A stretch of 64,000 nucleotides of DNA, from NCBI GenBank assembly GCA_029778715.1, contig JAKOPT010000045.1, forward strand, positions 1 to 64,000, in the 5' to 3' direction. Shown piece after piece: positions 41,765-50,637 of this stretch; the first letter of the stretch is position 1; each line of letters opens with the position of its first letter. The notes beneath the pieces were generated by a model. That model had not been told where the DNA came from and searched no databases. It saw nothing but the letters and a program-made list of their open reading frames with translations. The position numbers and the translations under genes are program-made. The stretch comes from Actinomycetes bacterium (lineage in GTDB: Bacteria; Actinomycetota; Actinomycetes; Actinomycetales; Dermatophilaceae).

Positions 41765-44413
41765 GTGGGCGACCTCCGGCTCGAAGACCTGGTCGAGCGC
41801 AGCGACTGGGCTGGCGTGCAGGTAGCGCTTGCCCACCTGCCCGAGCCGCAGATGACCGAGGCACGACGGTGGTATCGCCGCGCGGGCAGGGCGCAGGCCC
41901 GCCGGATCGCCAGCGGCGACTGGCAGGACCCCTCGCGGGTGGTCCAACTGCTGCTCGCCCTGGCACTCAGCGAGACCCCCGAAGAGGCATCTCAAAACTG
42001 CCAGTGGGGGCGACGGTGGCTCTCGCGAGATGACGAGGAGGCCGTGGTCGCGTGCGCCGACGTCCTCATTCGGCGAGGTTCGAGGTGGTCGGCCGACTTC
42101 GTGACCCTGGCCACCGGGACCCTCCTGCGCGGCGAGTCTCGCCGCGCGGTCGCCGAGATTGCCGCCTTGAGCAGCGCCGCTATCGCTGCTCACGAGCTCC
42201 CGGTGCCCACAACCGTGACCTACGTCTGCGGCTGGGCCTTGCTCATCGAGAGGGCGCACGCCCACGCCACCGCCGAGAACCGGGCCCAATGGCACCCGCT
42301 CACGCTCCTGACCGCCGACCGTGACGGGGCTCGACCGGCATACGCACTGGGGCCAAAGACCACCCTGGGTGACTGCCTTGCCGCCACCGCGTCCCCGACG
42401 GAGGTCCTCGTGGCGGCGATAGCCACGGCCAACGCGTTCCCCGAGTGGGCCGGATTCACGGAGGACGGCTGGCGCGTCGAGGCGACCATTCGCGAGGCGG
42501 TCGCGTCCCGGCTGCTCGACCGAGCACCCCTCCTCGACGGGGCCTTTGCGGCGCTCAGCCGTGATGACCGCGCCCACAATCAGCGCGTGTTGGTGGAGAT
42601 CCTCAAGGGCCTGCAACCCTCGCCGGCGGAGATTCGCGCACGGTCCGCGCTGCTCCTCCATGTCGCGCCCACGGTGCATGGCAGCGTGTCCCGGGTCCTC
42701 CTCGACATGGCCCTGGCCGCGGATCTGCCGGACGCCGATCTCATCGAACTGGGCACGATCATCCTGGCCCGCCCGGAGAAGGCGCCAAAGACCCGGCTGC
42801 TGACCCACCTGGCGAAGGCGACGGGCGAGGCCCGCGAAACCCTCCTGGAGTTGGCGGCCGCCGGCGCTGATGCTGCCCTCGCAGCCAAGGCTCGTGCGCT
42901 CCTCAGCGCTTCTCCTCCCGAGACACCCCCGGAAGAGCCCGCGAGCGCCGCCGGGCTGCCGTCGTGGACCCATCGCGTCGAGCCGCTGCGGCCGGGGCCG
43001 TTTGCTCCGTATGCCGCGGATGAGGCCGGCCTCGACCAGGCCCGTTCCGACGACGAGACCTGGTCACAGATCACCATCGAGGCGGCATACCTCGATCTTG
43101 TCGTCCGGTTCGCCCATCGCGATCTCGACCGGCTACGGGCCGCGGTTGCGTCAGCGCCGGCGCCCGACTTCTACTCCCATGTCCGGACCCCCTACCTACT
43201 GCATCAGTGGGTCACGACCGGGGCCTCGCACCGGTCATACCAGCGCACGATGAGGAGCTTCCGGTACGCAGAATCCGGCACTGAGCCGATCGTGGAGAAC
43301 CACTCGTACGAGTTCCTGCCAGCGGCTCATTTGGTGTTTACCGATCGCCTCGTCGAGGAGACGCTGGCGCGGCTGGGACCGTTGCCAGAGTTGCTCAGCA
43401 CCCCGTCGCGCGCGGATGGCACGCTGGAGGTCGCTGTGCTGGCCGAGCGCGTCAAGCGCGCCCGCCACCATGGCTACGGTCCCTACGACCTTGCGCAGGC
43501 CCTGTTGCGACTCGGGCCCACGGCGCCCGGTGATGCCCGGTTCTTCGATGGCCTCGTGCTGCCGCCGATGGCCGCCGCCTCGCCACGATCGCCATGGTGG
43601 CGCCGTCGGAAGACGGCCGGCCCTGACGACGGCGTCGAAGCGATCCGGCAGTGGATTTCCGGTGGCGGCTGGACCCCGCGGGATGTGGGTTTTCCGGGTC
43701 TGGAACCGCGATCCGGGACGCTGCGGCTTCCCCTTCCCGACCTGCTCCGCGGCTTGGCGGGGATGGACGGCATCCGCGCTCCGGTGGGCGAGGGCTGGCG
43801 CCGGCCTTGGGGCGCCGACGATCCGGGCCCGTGGCTGGGCGTGTGCCCCTGGGACGTCGAGCACCTGTGCGTGACGCTCGCGGCCCGGACCGACCAGGAC
43901 TCGGTGTTTCAACCCGAGCGACTCGCCCTGGTGGTGTGGTCGGCGGGTCCTATCGGACCGGCAGCGCATCATCACTTGGCCCGATTGCTCGCCCATCCCC
44001 GACTGGACAGTCGGCTTCTCGCCGCGCAGCACGCGGGGACTTTGGCCCGGCAGGGACGGCTCGACCCGCAGACGCTGAGGGAACGCACGCTCGCCCTGGT
44101 GAACGCTGGTGCCCTGTCGCTGCCCCGCGCAGTTGCGGGATGGGCCGAGTTGGCCAGCGCGTCGTCAATGAGCACGGTCTGGCCCAGTTGGCAGTCGGTC
44201 CTGGATGTGGCTTGTGGTGCAGCGCGCAAACCGGCCGGGCTCGCCGAGGTGCTCCGGGTCACCCGAGAACATGCGCCGGTCCTGCGGGCCGCACTGGGCA
44301 CATCGTGGGTGCCCTCCTCAGTGCGCGCACTTGCGAGTGCGGGAGGCTCGACGAAGGCTGCGGCCGAAGCCCGGGCTCTGCTCGCCTACCTTGACCAGCG
44401 GGACATGCGGTGA
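41765..44413 (+). CDS. Large helical protein paired with a SWIM protein (DUF6493-like)
   Basis: 882 residues of alternating helices, resembling HEAT-like repeats (ARSALLLHVAPTVHGSVSRVL, LLTHLAKATGEARETLLELA). A conserved middle block FRYAESGTEPIVENHSYEF, then FTDRLVEETLARLG separates the two helical halves. It ends in ALLAYLDQRDMR. Its stop overlaps the next gene's GTG (GTGA), so both are co-translated. Large proteins of this type are found beside SWIM zinc-finger proteins in actinobacteria; the joint function is unknown. The GTG start at 41765 is uncertain. Confidence 0.7.
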   Translation: MGDLRLEDLVERSDWAGVQVALAHLPEPQMTEARRWYRRAGRAQARRIASGDWQDPSRVVQLLLALALSETPEEASQNCQWGRRWLSRDDEEAVVACADVLIRRGSRWSADFVTLATGTLLRGESRRAVAEIAALSSAAIAAHELPVPTTVTYVCGWALLIERAHAHATAENRAQWHPLTLLTADRDGARPAYALGPKTTLGDCLAATASPTEVLVAAIATANAFPEWAGFTEDGWRVEATIREAVASRLLDRAPLLDGAFAALSRDDRAHNQRVLVEILKGLQPSPAEIRARSALLLHVAPTVHGSVSRVLLDMALAADLPDADLIELGTIILARPEKAPKTRLLTHLAKATGEARETLLELAAAGADAALAAKARALLSASPPETPPEEPASAAGLPSWTHRVEPLRPGPFAPYAADEAGLDQARSDDETWSQITIEAAYLDLVVRFAHRDLDRLRAAVASAPAPDFYSHVRTPYLLHQWVTTGASHRSYQRTMRSFRYAESGTEPIVENHSYEFLPAAHLVFTDRLVEETLARLGPLPELLSTPSRADGTLEVAVLAERVKRARHHGYGPYDLAQALLRLGPTAPGDARFFDGLVLPPMAAASPRSPWWRRRKTAGPDDGVEAIRQWISGGGWTPRDVGFPGLEPRSGTLRLPLPDLLRGLAGMDGIRAPVGEGWRRPWGADDPGPWLGVCPWDVEHLCVTLAARTDQDSVFQPERLALVVWSAGPIGPAAHHHLARLLAHPRLDSRLLAAQHAGTLARQGRLDPQTLRERTLALVNAGALSLPRAVAGWAELASASSMSTVWPSWQSVLDVACGAARKPAGLAEVLRVTREHAPVLRAALGTSWVPSSVRALASAGGSTKAAAEARALLAYLDQRDMR

Positions 44414-45741
44414 CGAACCTCATCGGCACCTCGTGGCTGAGAAGTATCGGCTCGGATACCTCGCTCGCCCTGGAAACAGGGTTGGGCCTCACCCCTGGCG
44501 GCCTGGTGTCGCGCCCGGAGTTCTTCTCGGGCGTGCTCTCCAGACCCGAGATCGCGGCGGCCGGCATCCTCACCGTCGCCGATGTGGCCACGACGACCTA
44601 CCTCGATCTGTCGGCCCTGGCCGCCAGCCGAGACCCGGTGGTCACCGCGAGCGGGGACCGGTTGCGGTTCGAGTCGTTCAGCGGCTGCAACGGCGTGTAT
44701 GCCCGTTTCGATCTCCTCGCTGAGGGCATCGCCTCCGGCGAGGTTTCCTTCGGCACCACCAACGTCGACGTCAATATGCCGTTGCGCGGCGCCTTGGCCG
44801 CGCTGCCACCTCACGAACTGATGCACCTGGCCGTCGGTCGCGACGTGCTTCGGATGTCAACCCTCGACCAGACGCACGAGGAGCGGAAGGTCGCGTTGCC
44901 GCACAGGTGGGCGCGCGGGTTCGCCGAGATCCCGACGATCCTGCCCGGCATGGACCTCGCGCTCGAAGCGAACAAGACGCAGGCCATGGCCTTCTTGGCG
45001 GGACTTCCCCGAGGCGCCCCAGGGCCCGTGGTCGGGGTGGCGCCCGGCCCGCGCGGGCACCGCCTCACCGGACGCGGAGCGCGGGGGAGCGCGACCTTGG
45101 CGGGGACGTCGCGGCTGACCAGCCTGCGCCGGGTGATGCGGCATATTCGGCGCCTCACCGTGTGGGCCCACGACTCCGGCGCCAGCGCGTGGGCCGCCGA
45201 CCTTGACGGCGGACGGATCACGCTCGCACTGACTCCTCAGCCGTATCGCGGCTTCTCCGGCGAAGGTCAACTCCTCCTCGCCTTGGCCGGTGCTGCAGAT
45301 GCTGGGCAGGCTGCCTCGCTCGACCCGGCGCTTCGGGTGTTGGAGCACCTCGCCTGGGAGCCACGCGTCGACCCGGCGCTGCTGGCGGCGGAGACGGGGA
45401 TGAGCGTCTCGCAGGTCCACGATGGCATCGCGGTGCTCGCCGCGTCCGGCAAGGTGGGGTACGACCTCAGCGAGGCGGCATACTTCCACCGCGAGTTGCC
45501 CTATGACGACGAGGCCGTCGACCGCGACCACCCGCGCTTGCGGGCCGCGCGCACCATCGTCGCGGCCGGCGGTGTCGCGCGCACCGACTCCGGGTTCCGA
45601 GTCAGGAGCCACGAACGGGAACACTGGGTCACCCTGGCCGACAGCGGCGCTTCGTGTACCTGTCGCTGGTATGCCCGGTATCGGGGCGACCGGGGGCCCT
45701 GCTCCCACATCCTCGCGGCCCGGCTGTTCCGCGACGCCTGA
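44410..45741 (+). CDS. SWIM zinc-finger protein
   Basis: 443 residues. The C-terminal SWIM motif is intact: CTCRWYARYRGDRGPCSHILAA (C-x-C-xn-C-x-H). Residues ~230-340 hold two more domains, including AWEPRVDPALLAAETGMSVS, a winged-helix-like turn. SWIM domains bind DNA or proteins. It overlaps the upstream large gene by 4 nt and is followed by a gene-poor gap. In other bacteria, such pairs are accompanied by MoxR ATPase and VWA genes; none are seen here. Confidence 0.82.
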   Translation: MTNLIGTSWLRSIGSDTSLALETGLGLTPGGLVSRPEFFSGVLSRPEIAAAGILTVADVATTTYLDLSALAASRDPVVTASGDRLRFESFSGCNGVYARFDLLAEGIASGEVSFGTTNVDVNMPLRGALAALPPHELMHLAVGRDVLRMSTLDQTHEERKVALPHRWARGFAEIPTILPGMDLALEANKTQAMAFLAGLPRGAPGPVVGVAPGPRGHRLTGRGARGSATLAGTSRLTSLRRVMRHIRRLTVWAHDSGASAWAADLDGGRITLALTPQPYRGFSGEGQLLLALAGAADAGQAASLDPALRVLEHLAWEPRVDPALLAAETGMSVSQVHDGIAVLAASGKVGYDLSEAAYFHRELPYDDEAVDRDHPRLRAARTIVAAGGVARTDSGFRVRSHEREHWVTLADSGASCTCRWYARYRGDRGPCSHILAARLFRDA

Positions 45742-46182
45742 GGATGGAACCTGGGGCGCGTTGCGATCGAGGCGGACGGAGCCGATGAGGCGATCCGGAT
45801 GAGCCGCACCTCAGTTTCGCTACGGCACTTCTGGGCGACTCTTCTGCGTCAGGCTCGCGGAGTCACAACCATTGATCGGTATGCCGCTTCGGCCGGCATC
45901 GAGCGGGCCGCCTCCGACGCTCGTCCCCTGGGACGCGGGCTTGCCTGCGTCGTCGCCGACGAGGGTGTCCGGGGCCTGCGTCCTTTCCTGGGCTGGACCC
46001 CTCGGCCCGCACTGGACCCTCGCGCGCCGTCCTCACCCCCGCGAGAAGTGACGGTCGTCGGGCAAATCGTCAAAGCCCGCGACCACCCTTACCCATGCTG
46101 AGAGGGCTACTGCAACATCTACTGCAACACGCTCTTGGCCGCCATGTTGCAGTAGCCGGCGCGGAATGCGGATGGCCGAGCC
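45742..46182. other. Gene-free region after the SWIM operon
   Basis: About 440 bp without a convincing gene; short frames lack ribosome sites and protein-like sequence. The right end holds the TACTGCAACA repeat cluster. Confidence 0.55.
46105..46157. promoter_or_regulatory. Three TACTGCAACA boxes forming a stem-loop
   Basis: GGCTACTGCAACAT (46105-46118) and ATGTTGCAGTAGCC (46144-46157) are exact 14-bp inverted repeats; a third direct copy, CTACTGCAACA, lies between them. It could be an operator for a lost gene or a terminator for the minus-strand gene ending at 46183. Confidence 0.45.
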
Positions 46183-46485
46183 TCAGTTCAACCGCCAAGT
46201 CGCCCGTGGATCCTTGGTCGAAACCCCTTGCCAGGTAACGAGTCCCAACTCACGCAGTTGCGCCAGGGCCCGAGTAGCGGTCATCCGAGAGATTCCGGCA
46301 AGTTCGGCGAGTTGCCCGGTGCCGAGTGGCTGGTCGGTCACGCGCAGCACGTCAAGCACCGCGCGGCCACTCGCGGTGAGGGTGTCAAGCACCTGTCGAG
46401 GGATCGCGTCACTGGCCAGGAGCACGAGACGCACGCTGGAGGCCATTTGCGTGTAGAGCGGATCGGCGAGTCCTCGCCTGCGCAA
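46183..46485 (-). CDS. Small winged-helix DNA-binding protein
   Basis: 100 residues. DTLTASGRAVLDVLRVTDQPL, then AELAGISRMTATRALAQLRELGLV is a winged helix of the MarR/IclR kind. The protein is little more than this domain. The 81-nt gap upstream to the nuclease gene suggests it follows that gene in an operon and may regulate it. Start at 46485 is the only in-frame Met that retains the domain with a leader. Confidence 0.6.
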   Translation of the reverse strand: MRRRGLADPLYTQMASSVRLVLLASDAIPRQVLDTLTASGRAVLDVLRVTDQPLGTGQLAELAGISRMTATRALAQLRELGLVTWQGVSTKDPRATWRLN

Positions 46486-46566
46486 CTCGTGAGAATCCAG
46501 ACCCGATGTGGTGGACCTGAGACTGGCTTCAAGACCGTCCGATGGCGCGTCGAGCGCCCGGCTCCT

Positions 46567-47667
46567 TCACCCGTCGCGCTGGTCGCCGAAGTGCTGGGCC
46601 AGTCGCTCGAGGGTGAACTCCTGGCGAAGTTTGCAGGCGCTGTTCTGGTTGGCAAACATGCCCTTCTCCCAGTACGCCTCCGACGCCGGGCGGGCGACGA
46701 GCCATCGAACGGGGACCACCCATTCGGCTTCGTCGTCCGTGTCCGCCTCGCCGTCAAGACCGTGGCCGTATGACCCCACGAGCTGTTGGTCGCGCAGGCG
46801 AACGATCCGTCCATCGACATCGACCGTGGCCTCGTCGAACCGTCGGGCCGGACTGAGGGTCTCACCCACGGCCACGTAGCCCTCCCCGGGGATGCAGACG
46901 TTGACCCGCGCCCCCACGGGAACGTTGCGGAGGGTGCGCGAGTACCACGCGTCACCGCCGGCGGAGACGAAACCGAACCTGCGCCCGTCCTCCCACTGGC
47001 GCCCACCCGGGAAGTCGCCGAAGGAGACGAACCAGTCGAGGCCGTTCCACTCGGCGCGCTTTCCCTTCTTCGATTGTGCGTATGCCGTGGGCGCGCCCTC
47101 GCCCTCGTCGTCGCGAGCGAGCCACGACCGGGCGAGGTAGCGGCGACCGTCATCCTCCAAATAGGAGAAGAAAACCGCGTTGAGCGGGACGCCGAAGGTG
47201 CGCAGGTACGTCACGATCCGCTCCGACCCGGGGTCCAGGTCGGTCGCGACGATGGTCAACTGGATCTGGGAGTTCAACTCATCTGGAGGCGCCCCACCAA
47301 AGACCGCGTCGTATGCCGCCTCGAAGGGCTCGTCGAGGTGGTCATTGGCGAGGTCGATGATCGCGTCCCGATCCAGCGTCGAGACCCACGACCCGTAGTC
47401 GAGCACTTGGGCGACAACATCGCGCGGGGTCTTGTCACGCTTGAGTTCGAGGACGTGGAGATTGCCCTCGCCGTCCATGGCGAGCAGGTCAATGACCTTG
47501 CCGTGTGGCGTGCGCACCTGGCGGCCGATGACGAACAGCCGCTCGCCGAGCAGCGAAGGGTCCTTCTCGAGGTATTCCTCCAACGTCGCCTCGGACGGCA
47601 AAGACGCCGCGCTGAGCCGCTTCGGAGTGTCTCCGTCGATCCGCCACATCCCCATCTCCACCGGCAT
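46567..47667 (-). CDS. Stand-alone PD-(D/E)XK nuclease-like protein (DUF91/NucS-like)
   Basis: 366 residues. GKVIDLLAMDGEGNLHVLELK places Asp60, Glu74 and Lys76 in the PD-(D/E)XK pattern, preceded by a helical segment with a conserved Glu (ATLEEYLEKDPSLLG). This layout matches NucS/DUF91 endonuclease domains. A ~230-residue C-terminal region (WNGLDWFVSFGD, WYSRTLRNVPVGARV, FDEATVDVDGRIVRLRDQQL) is of unknown type. It may be a restriction or repair nuclease. Neighbours are a winged helix and a Schlafen/AlbA-type gene, a typical defence neighbourhood. Confidence 0.75.
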   Translation of the reverse strand: MPVEMGMWRIDGDTPKRLSAASLPSEATLEEYLEKDPSLLGERLFVIGRQVRTPHGKVIDLLAMDGEGNLHVLELKRDKTPRDVVAQVLDYGSWVSTLDRDAIIDLANDHLDEPFEAAYDAVFGGAPPDELNSQIQLTIVATDLDPGSERIVTYLRTFGVPLNAVFFSYLEDDGRRYLARSWLARDDEGEGAPTAYAQSKKGKRAEWNGLDWFVSFGDFPGGRQWEDGRRFGFVSAGGDAWYSRTLRNVPVGARVNVCIPGEGYVAVGETLSPARRFDEATVDVDGRIVRLRDQQLVGSYGHGLDGEADTDDEAEWVVPVRWLVARPASEAYWEKGMFANQNSACKLRQEFTLERLAQHFGDQRDG

Positions 47668-47863
47668 GACTCATAGTCTCCCCGAAAGCGCCCGCACCAG
47701 CAGCGACGCGGGGCCGATCACGCGGAAGGGGTGCACGGTCGATCGATGGTCAATTCAGTTCGGACGCAACGTCCGCGATGTGATGACGGTCAACCAACGC
47801 ATCGCGCGGGCTTTCTCTTTCCAGGCCCAGCCGATGGGGGGACTACAGGCGCACCTTGACTTC

Positions 47864-49513
47864 TCAAACTCGGACGTACCTGGCACCGCGGCGTTCGCCG
47901 ACTACTCGGAGATCACCGCGGTCGACCATGCGCTTGAGCACCCCCCTGGCTTGCGTTGGTGACAACTGGCACAACCCCGCCGCTTGCGCTCGGGTAATCG
48001 CTCCGTACGCATCCACGTAGTCACCGATCATTCGCTCTTGCTGGATGGGGTCAGCACCCTTCACGCGCACGTAGGCGGTCCGATCCTGCGCCAGGTCGTA
48101 GAAGCGGGGCGTGAGATGGAGTCTTCGGCTCCGTCCCACGCCTCGGGTCTCGAGAATGCCCAACTCCACCAGTTGCGTGGTGGTGTTTCGCACCGTGGCG
48201 GGAAGCATCGACAGTGACTCGGCTAACTCGCTTGGCGCGGCTGAGCCCATCGCCTTGATCTCGTGCACCACCCGCAACTGGTCCAACCCCAGAGAGCGCT
48301 GCTGTTCGTTCTCGAACGTCAGCAGGAAACGGACCAGATCGAGGTCGGCCGTTCCGAGAGGGACGGACACCAGAACTGAGTTCGTCGTGGAGCGTGCGTA
48401 GCTCGGCGCGTCGCGGCCGGCACGTAGCTGCTGTTCGAACATCTCATTGACGCCTTTGCCCTTGCGCTCGACGAGTCCGGCCCGCTTGAAGGCGTCGGCA
48501 AGGATCGGGCTCCTGGGACGTGACTCATCGAGGATGTTGTGGATCGTGACGCCGGGCGGCAGACCGCCTGGGTTGCTCACCACGAACTCGGCATCGTCAA
48601 TCTGCACCCTCGTCGGACCGAGGACCGAGTAGTCGCGGTGCACGATGGCGTTCGCGACTGCTTCGCGGCGGGTCACTGACGGGATGAGCGGAACGTCGAC
48701 TCGGTGGATGCCCGCCATCAGTTCCGTCACGCTGTTGCGCGCATCGATGAGCGCCTGCATCTCCTCGGTGATACGCAGGAGAGGTCCGACGATGCGCTCG
48801 TTGGCAGGGCTCGCCGCCCGCAGGTCCTGGAAGATGAACTCGGCGTTGGGCACCCATCGTGCGACTGCTTCAGCCCTGCCGAATAGCAGAATGGCACCGA
48901 GACTCACTGGGGCCGCGATAGGGACCAAGCCGAGAGCTCGAAGGATGTCCTCGTCCTGGAGGTTGGCGGTGCTGTCCCTGGTCAGGCTGGAAAGCCGGCG
49001 ATACCGGTCGAACTCAGCAGGGTCGAGGTCCGTGTGGGTAGCGCCTACAGCGACGGCAGCGGCATAGTCCTGCCCGCGGGTGACCATCCCCATGCTCACG
49101 ATCTCCTGCGGCGACATGGGCACGCACTGGGGTTGTCCGAGGGTGTCAAGCACTCGCTTGGTGTAGTACCCATCCTTGGTGGCTACAGGGCCTGGGTCGG
49201 CACGTGGCACATCGATCCGGAACACCGCTTTCCCGTCGATGTGCTCCAGGGTTACCGTGACGCCAAGCGGGGGGTCCGTGCTGTTTTGGACGTATGCCGC
49301 CACCCGCACCGGATCCATGTGACCGCCAGGGCGCGACTGCGCACCGACGACCCGTCCGTCATCACCCACGCCGAGCAGGAGTATGCCGCCTTGGGCGTTC
49401 GCCAGACACGTCACGGCCTTGGTCAGGTCCCGATCGTTGAGGTGAGACTTGAACTCCGTCGTCAGCGTCTCGCCACCACGGAGGAGGTCGCTGGTGTGCA
49501 TGCGCCATAGCAT
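47864..49513 (-). CDS. Schlafen/AlbA-type protein with ATP-binding fold and C-terminal winged helices
   Basis: 549 residues from ATG 49513 (545 from ATG 49501). The AlbA_2/Schlafen N-terminal domain (EFKSHLND, LANAQGGILLLGVGDDGRVVG) is followed by the conserved region TRREAVANAIVHRDYSVLGP and FVVSNPGGLPPGVT of the HATPase_c_4-like group. The C terminus has two winged helices (AAPSELAESLSMLPATVRN; RAQAAGLCQLSPTQARGVLKR). These proteins are often annotated as transcriptional regulators; several relatives act in defence. An upstream in-frame extension is rejected because it runs through the transposase remnant. Confidence 0.78.
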   Translation of the reverse strand: MLWRMHTSDLLRGGETLTTEFKSHLNDRDLTKAVTCLANAQGGILLLGVGDDGRVVGAQSRPGGHMDPVRVAAYVQNSTDPPLGVTVTLEHIDGKAVFRIDVPRADPGPVATKDGYYTKRVLDTLGQPQCVPMSPQEIVSMGMVTRGQDYAAAVAVGATHTDLDPAEFDRYRRLSSLTRDSTANLQDEDILRALGLVPIAAPVSLGAILLFGRAEAVARWVPNAEFIFQDLRAASPANERIVGPLLRITEEMQALIDARNSVTELMAGIHRVDVPLIPSVTRREAVANAIVHRDYSVLGPTRVQIDDAEFVVSNPGGLPPGVTIHNILDESRPRSPILADAFKRAGLVERKGKGVNEMFEQQLRAGRDAPSYARSTTNSVLVSVPLGTADLDLVRFLLTFENEQQRSLGLDQLRVVHEIKAMGSAAPSELAESLSMLPATVRNTTTQLVELGILETRGVGRSRRLHLTPRFYDLAQDRTAYVRVKGADPIQQERMIGDYVDAYGAITRAQAAGLCQLSPTQARGVLKRMVDRGDLRVVGERRGARYVRV

Positions 49514-49654
49514 TGCATACTTATGAGCCCGTTTTCTAAGAGCACACTCCGAGTCATAACTTTTAATGCCATTAAGAGGGGGCTCGCACGGATCGCTTGG
49601 TCCCCCCGGCGCCCTGCCGAGAAGTTGCGAAAACTCGAACCGCCGAGCGCTCCC

Positions 49655-50092
49655 GCGTCGATGCGTATGCCGCACACGATCCCCACCACCACCTGTGTCA
49701 AGGGCGAGCCGTGCGGATGCGGGAGGACCGTCACCGTCAAGGACACCGAGCACGAGCGCGACCGGCAACGCCTCCCCTGACGAAGCACGCGCTGGGCGAA
49801 GTCGTACAACCGCCGTAGCCGCATCGAGGGCTCCTTCGGAACCGTCCGATACCAGTCCCTCAACCTCAACCGGGGGTTCTTCCGGATGACCGGACTGGTC
49901 GCGACTGGCCTGCTGATGGCAGTCACGCTCATCGGGCACAACCTCGTCAGCCTGCACGCCTGGCACGCCAGACGCGGCCTGCCCGAGCCGTGGCAGGCAC
50001 ACCTCCCCCGGAGGGGGCACCCCCAGGCGAACCCGTCGACGACCGGCCCCTGGAGAAAGCGACCCGCACCTGCCGCCGACGCACGCGCCTGA
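49655..50092 (+). pseudogene. Transposase C-terminal remnant, copy 1
   Basis: Reads RMPHTIPTTTCVKGEPCGCG, RTVTVKDTEHERDRQRLP, a stop, then SYNRRSRIEGSFGTVRYQSL and RGFFRMTGL with HNLVSLHAWHARRGLPEPWQ. It looks like the tail of a DDE-type transposase interrupted by a stop. It is homologous to 55570-56018 in the same orientation. Confidence 0.6.
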
Positions 50093-50225
50093 CCGACTGA
50101 CAGTCCCGGCTTCGAGCCACTCACCCCGCACGACGTTGGCGCCAGCCTGCCCGGAAACAGCCACGGGACGCCGAAACCGAGCCCGCGGCATACGAAGATG
50201 CGTGTCAGCGGAGACGCAGAAGGCG

Positions 50226-50355
50226 GGCACGACCCCCACAACGACGAAACTCCCGACCGGATCGACTCCCCCAGAGGGGGGACCCCCACGGCCGGGAGTT
50301 TCGTGAAACCGAAACGGGTAGTTGAGGGAACTACCCCGTTGTGCGCAAGGGGGGA
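50226..50355 (+). repeat. Left direct repeat, ending in an 18-bp match to the tRNA-Leu 3' end
   Basis: About 130 bp, ~90% identical to 56142-56271. It includes an inverted repeat (ACGAAACTCCCG / CGGGAGTTTCGT) and a GGGTAGTT/AACTACCC hairpin, and ends with GTTGTGCGCAAGGGGGGA, identical to 56254-56271 which includes the last 14 bases of tRNA-Leu. This is the layout of an attachment-site pair. Confidence 0.7.
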
Positions 50356-50417
50356 CCCGGTCGAGCCCGCCTCGTTCCTCGGCGCCCGCTCCCCCTCCCG
50401 GCATCCTCTCCTTGCCG

Positions 50418-50457
50418 CACAACGCGAAACGACCGGCGCAGGTCGTTTCGCGTTGTG
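50418..50457. terminator. 17-bp-stem hairpin downstream of the large nuclease gene
   Basis: CACAACGCGAAACGACC and GGTCGTTTCGCGTTGTG pair around GGCGCA. It is on the 3' side of the minus-strand gene ending at 50638. Confidence 0.6.
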
Positions 50458-50637
50458 GGTAGTTCCCGAAAGTCCCTGAGCTGCAGATTCGGTTGTGAGG
50501 TGCGGCGGCCTGGCACACGGCTTCGCCCCCATCAGCCACCCGACGCGAGCAGCGTCCTCGGCAATCGGTTTGGCGGCCCGGTCCGCTCTCGCCGACTGGC
50601 TTCCGCCCTCGGAGCGATCCCGTCAGGTGTCGACCAG

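Larger units (their letters stand above)
49514..50637. other. Left junction of the tRNA-Leu-linked element
   Basis: About 1.1 kb without an intact gene. It contains a transposase C-terminal remnant (49655-50092), a terminator-like inverted repeat, the 130-bp repeat 50226-50355 and a strong hairpin at 50418-50457. Confidence 0.6.

Noticed and set aside
45799-46101. 100-residue gene after the SWIM gene
   Set aside because: No ribosome site, Pro/Arg-rich noise and no conserved pattern.
47864-50539. 891-residue AlbA-type protein with N-terminal extension
   Set aside because: The extension crosses the transposase remnant and att-like repeat in antisense and lacks protein character.
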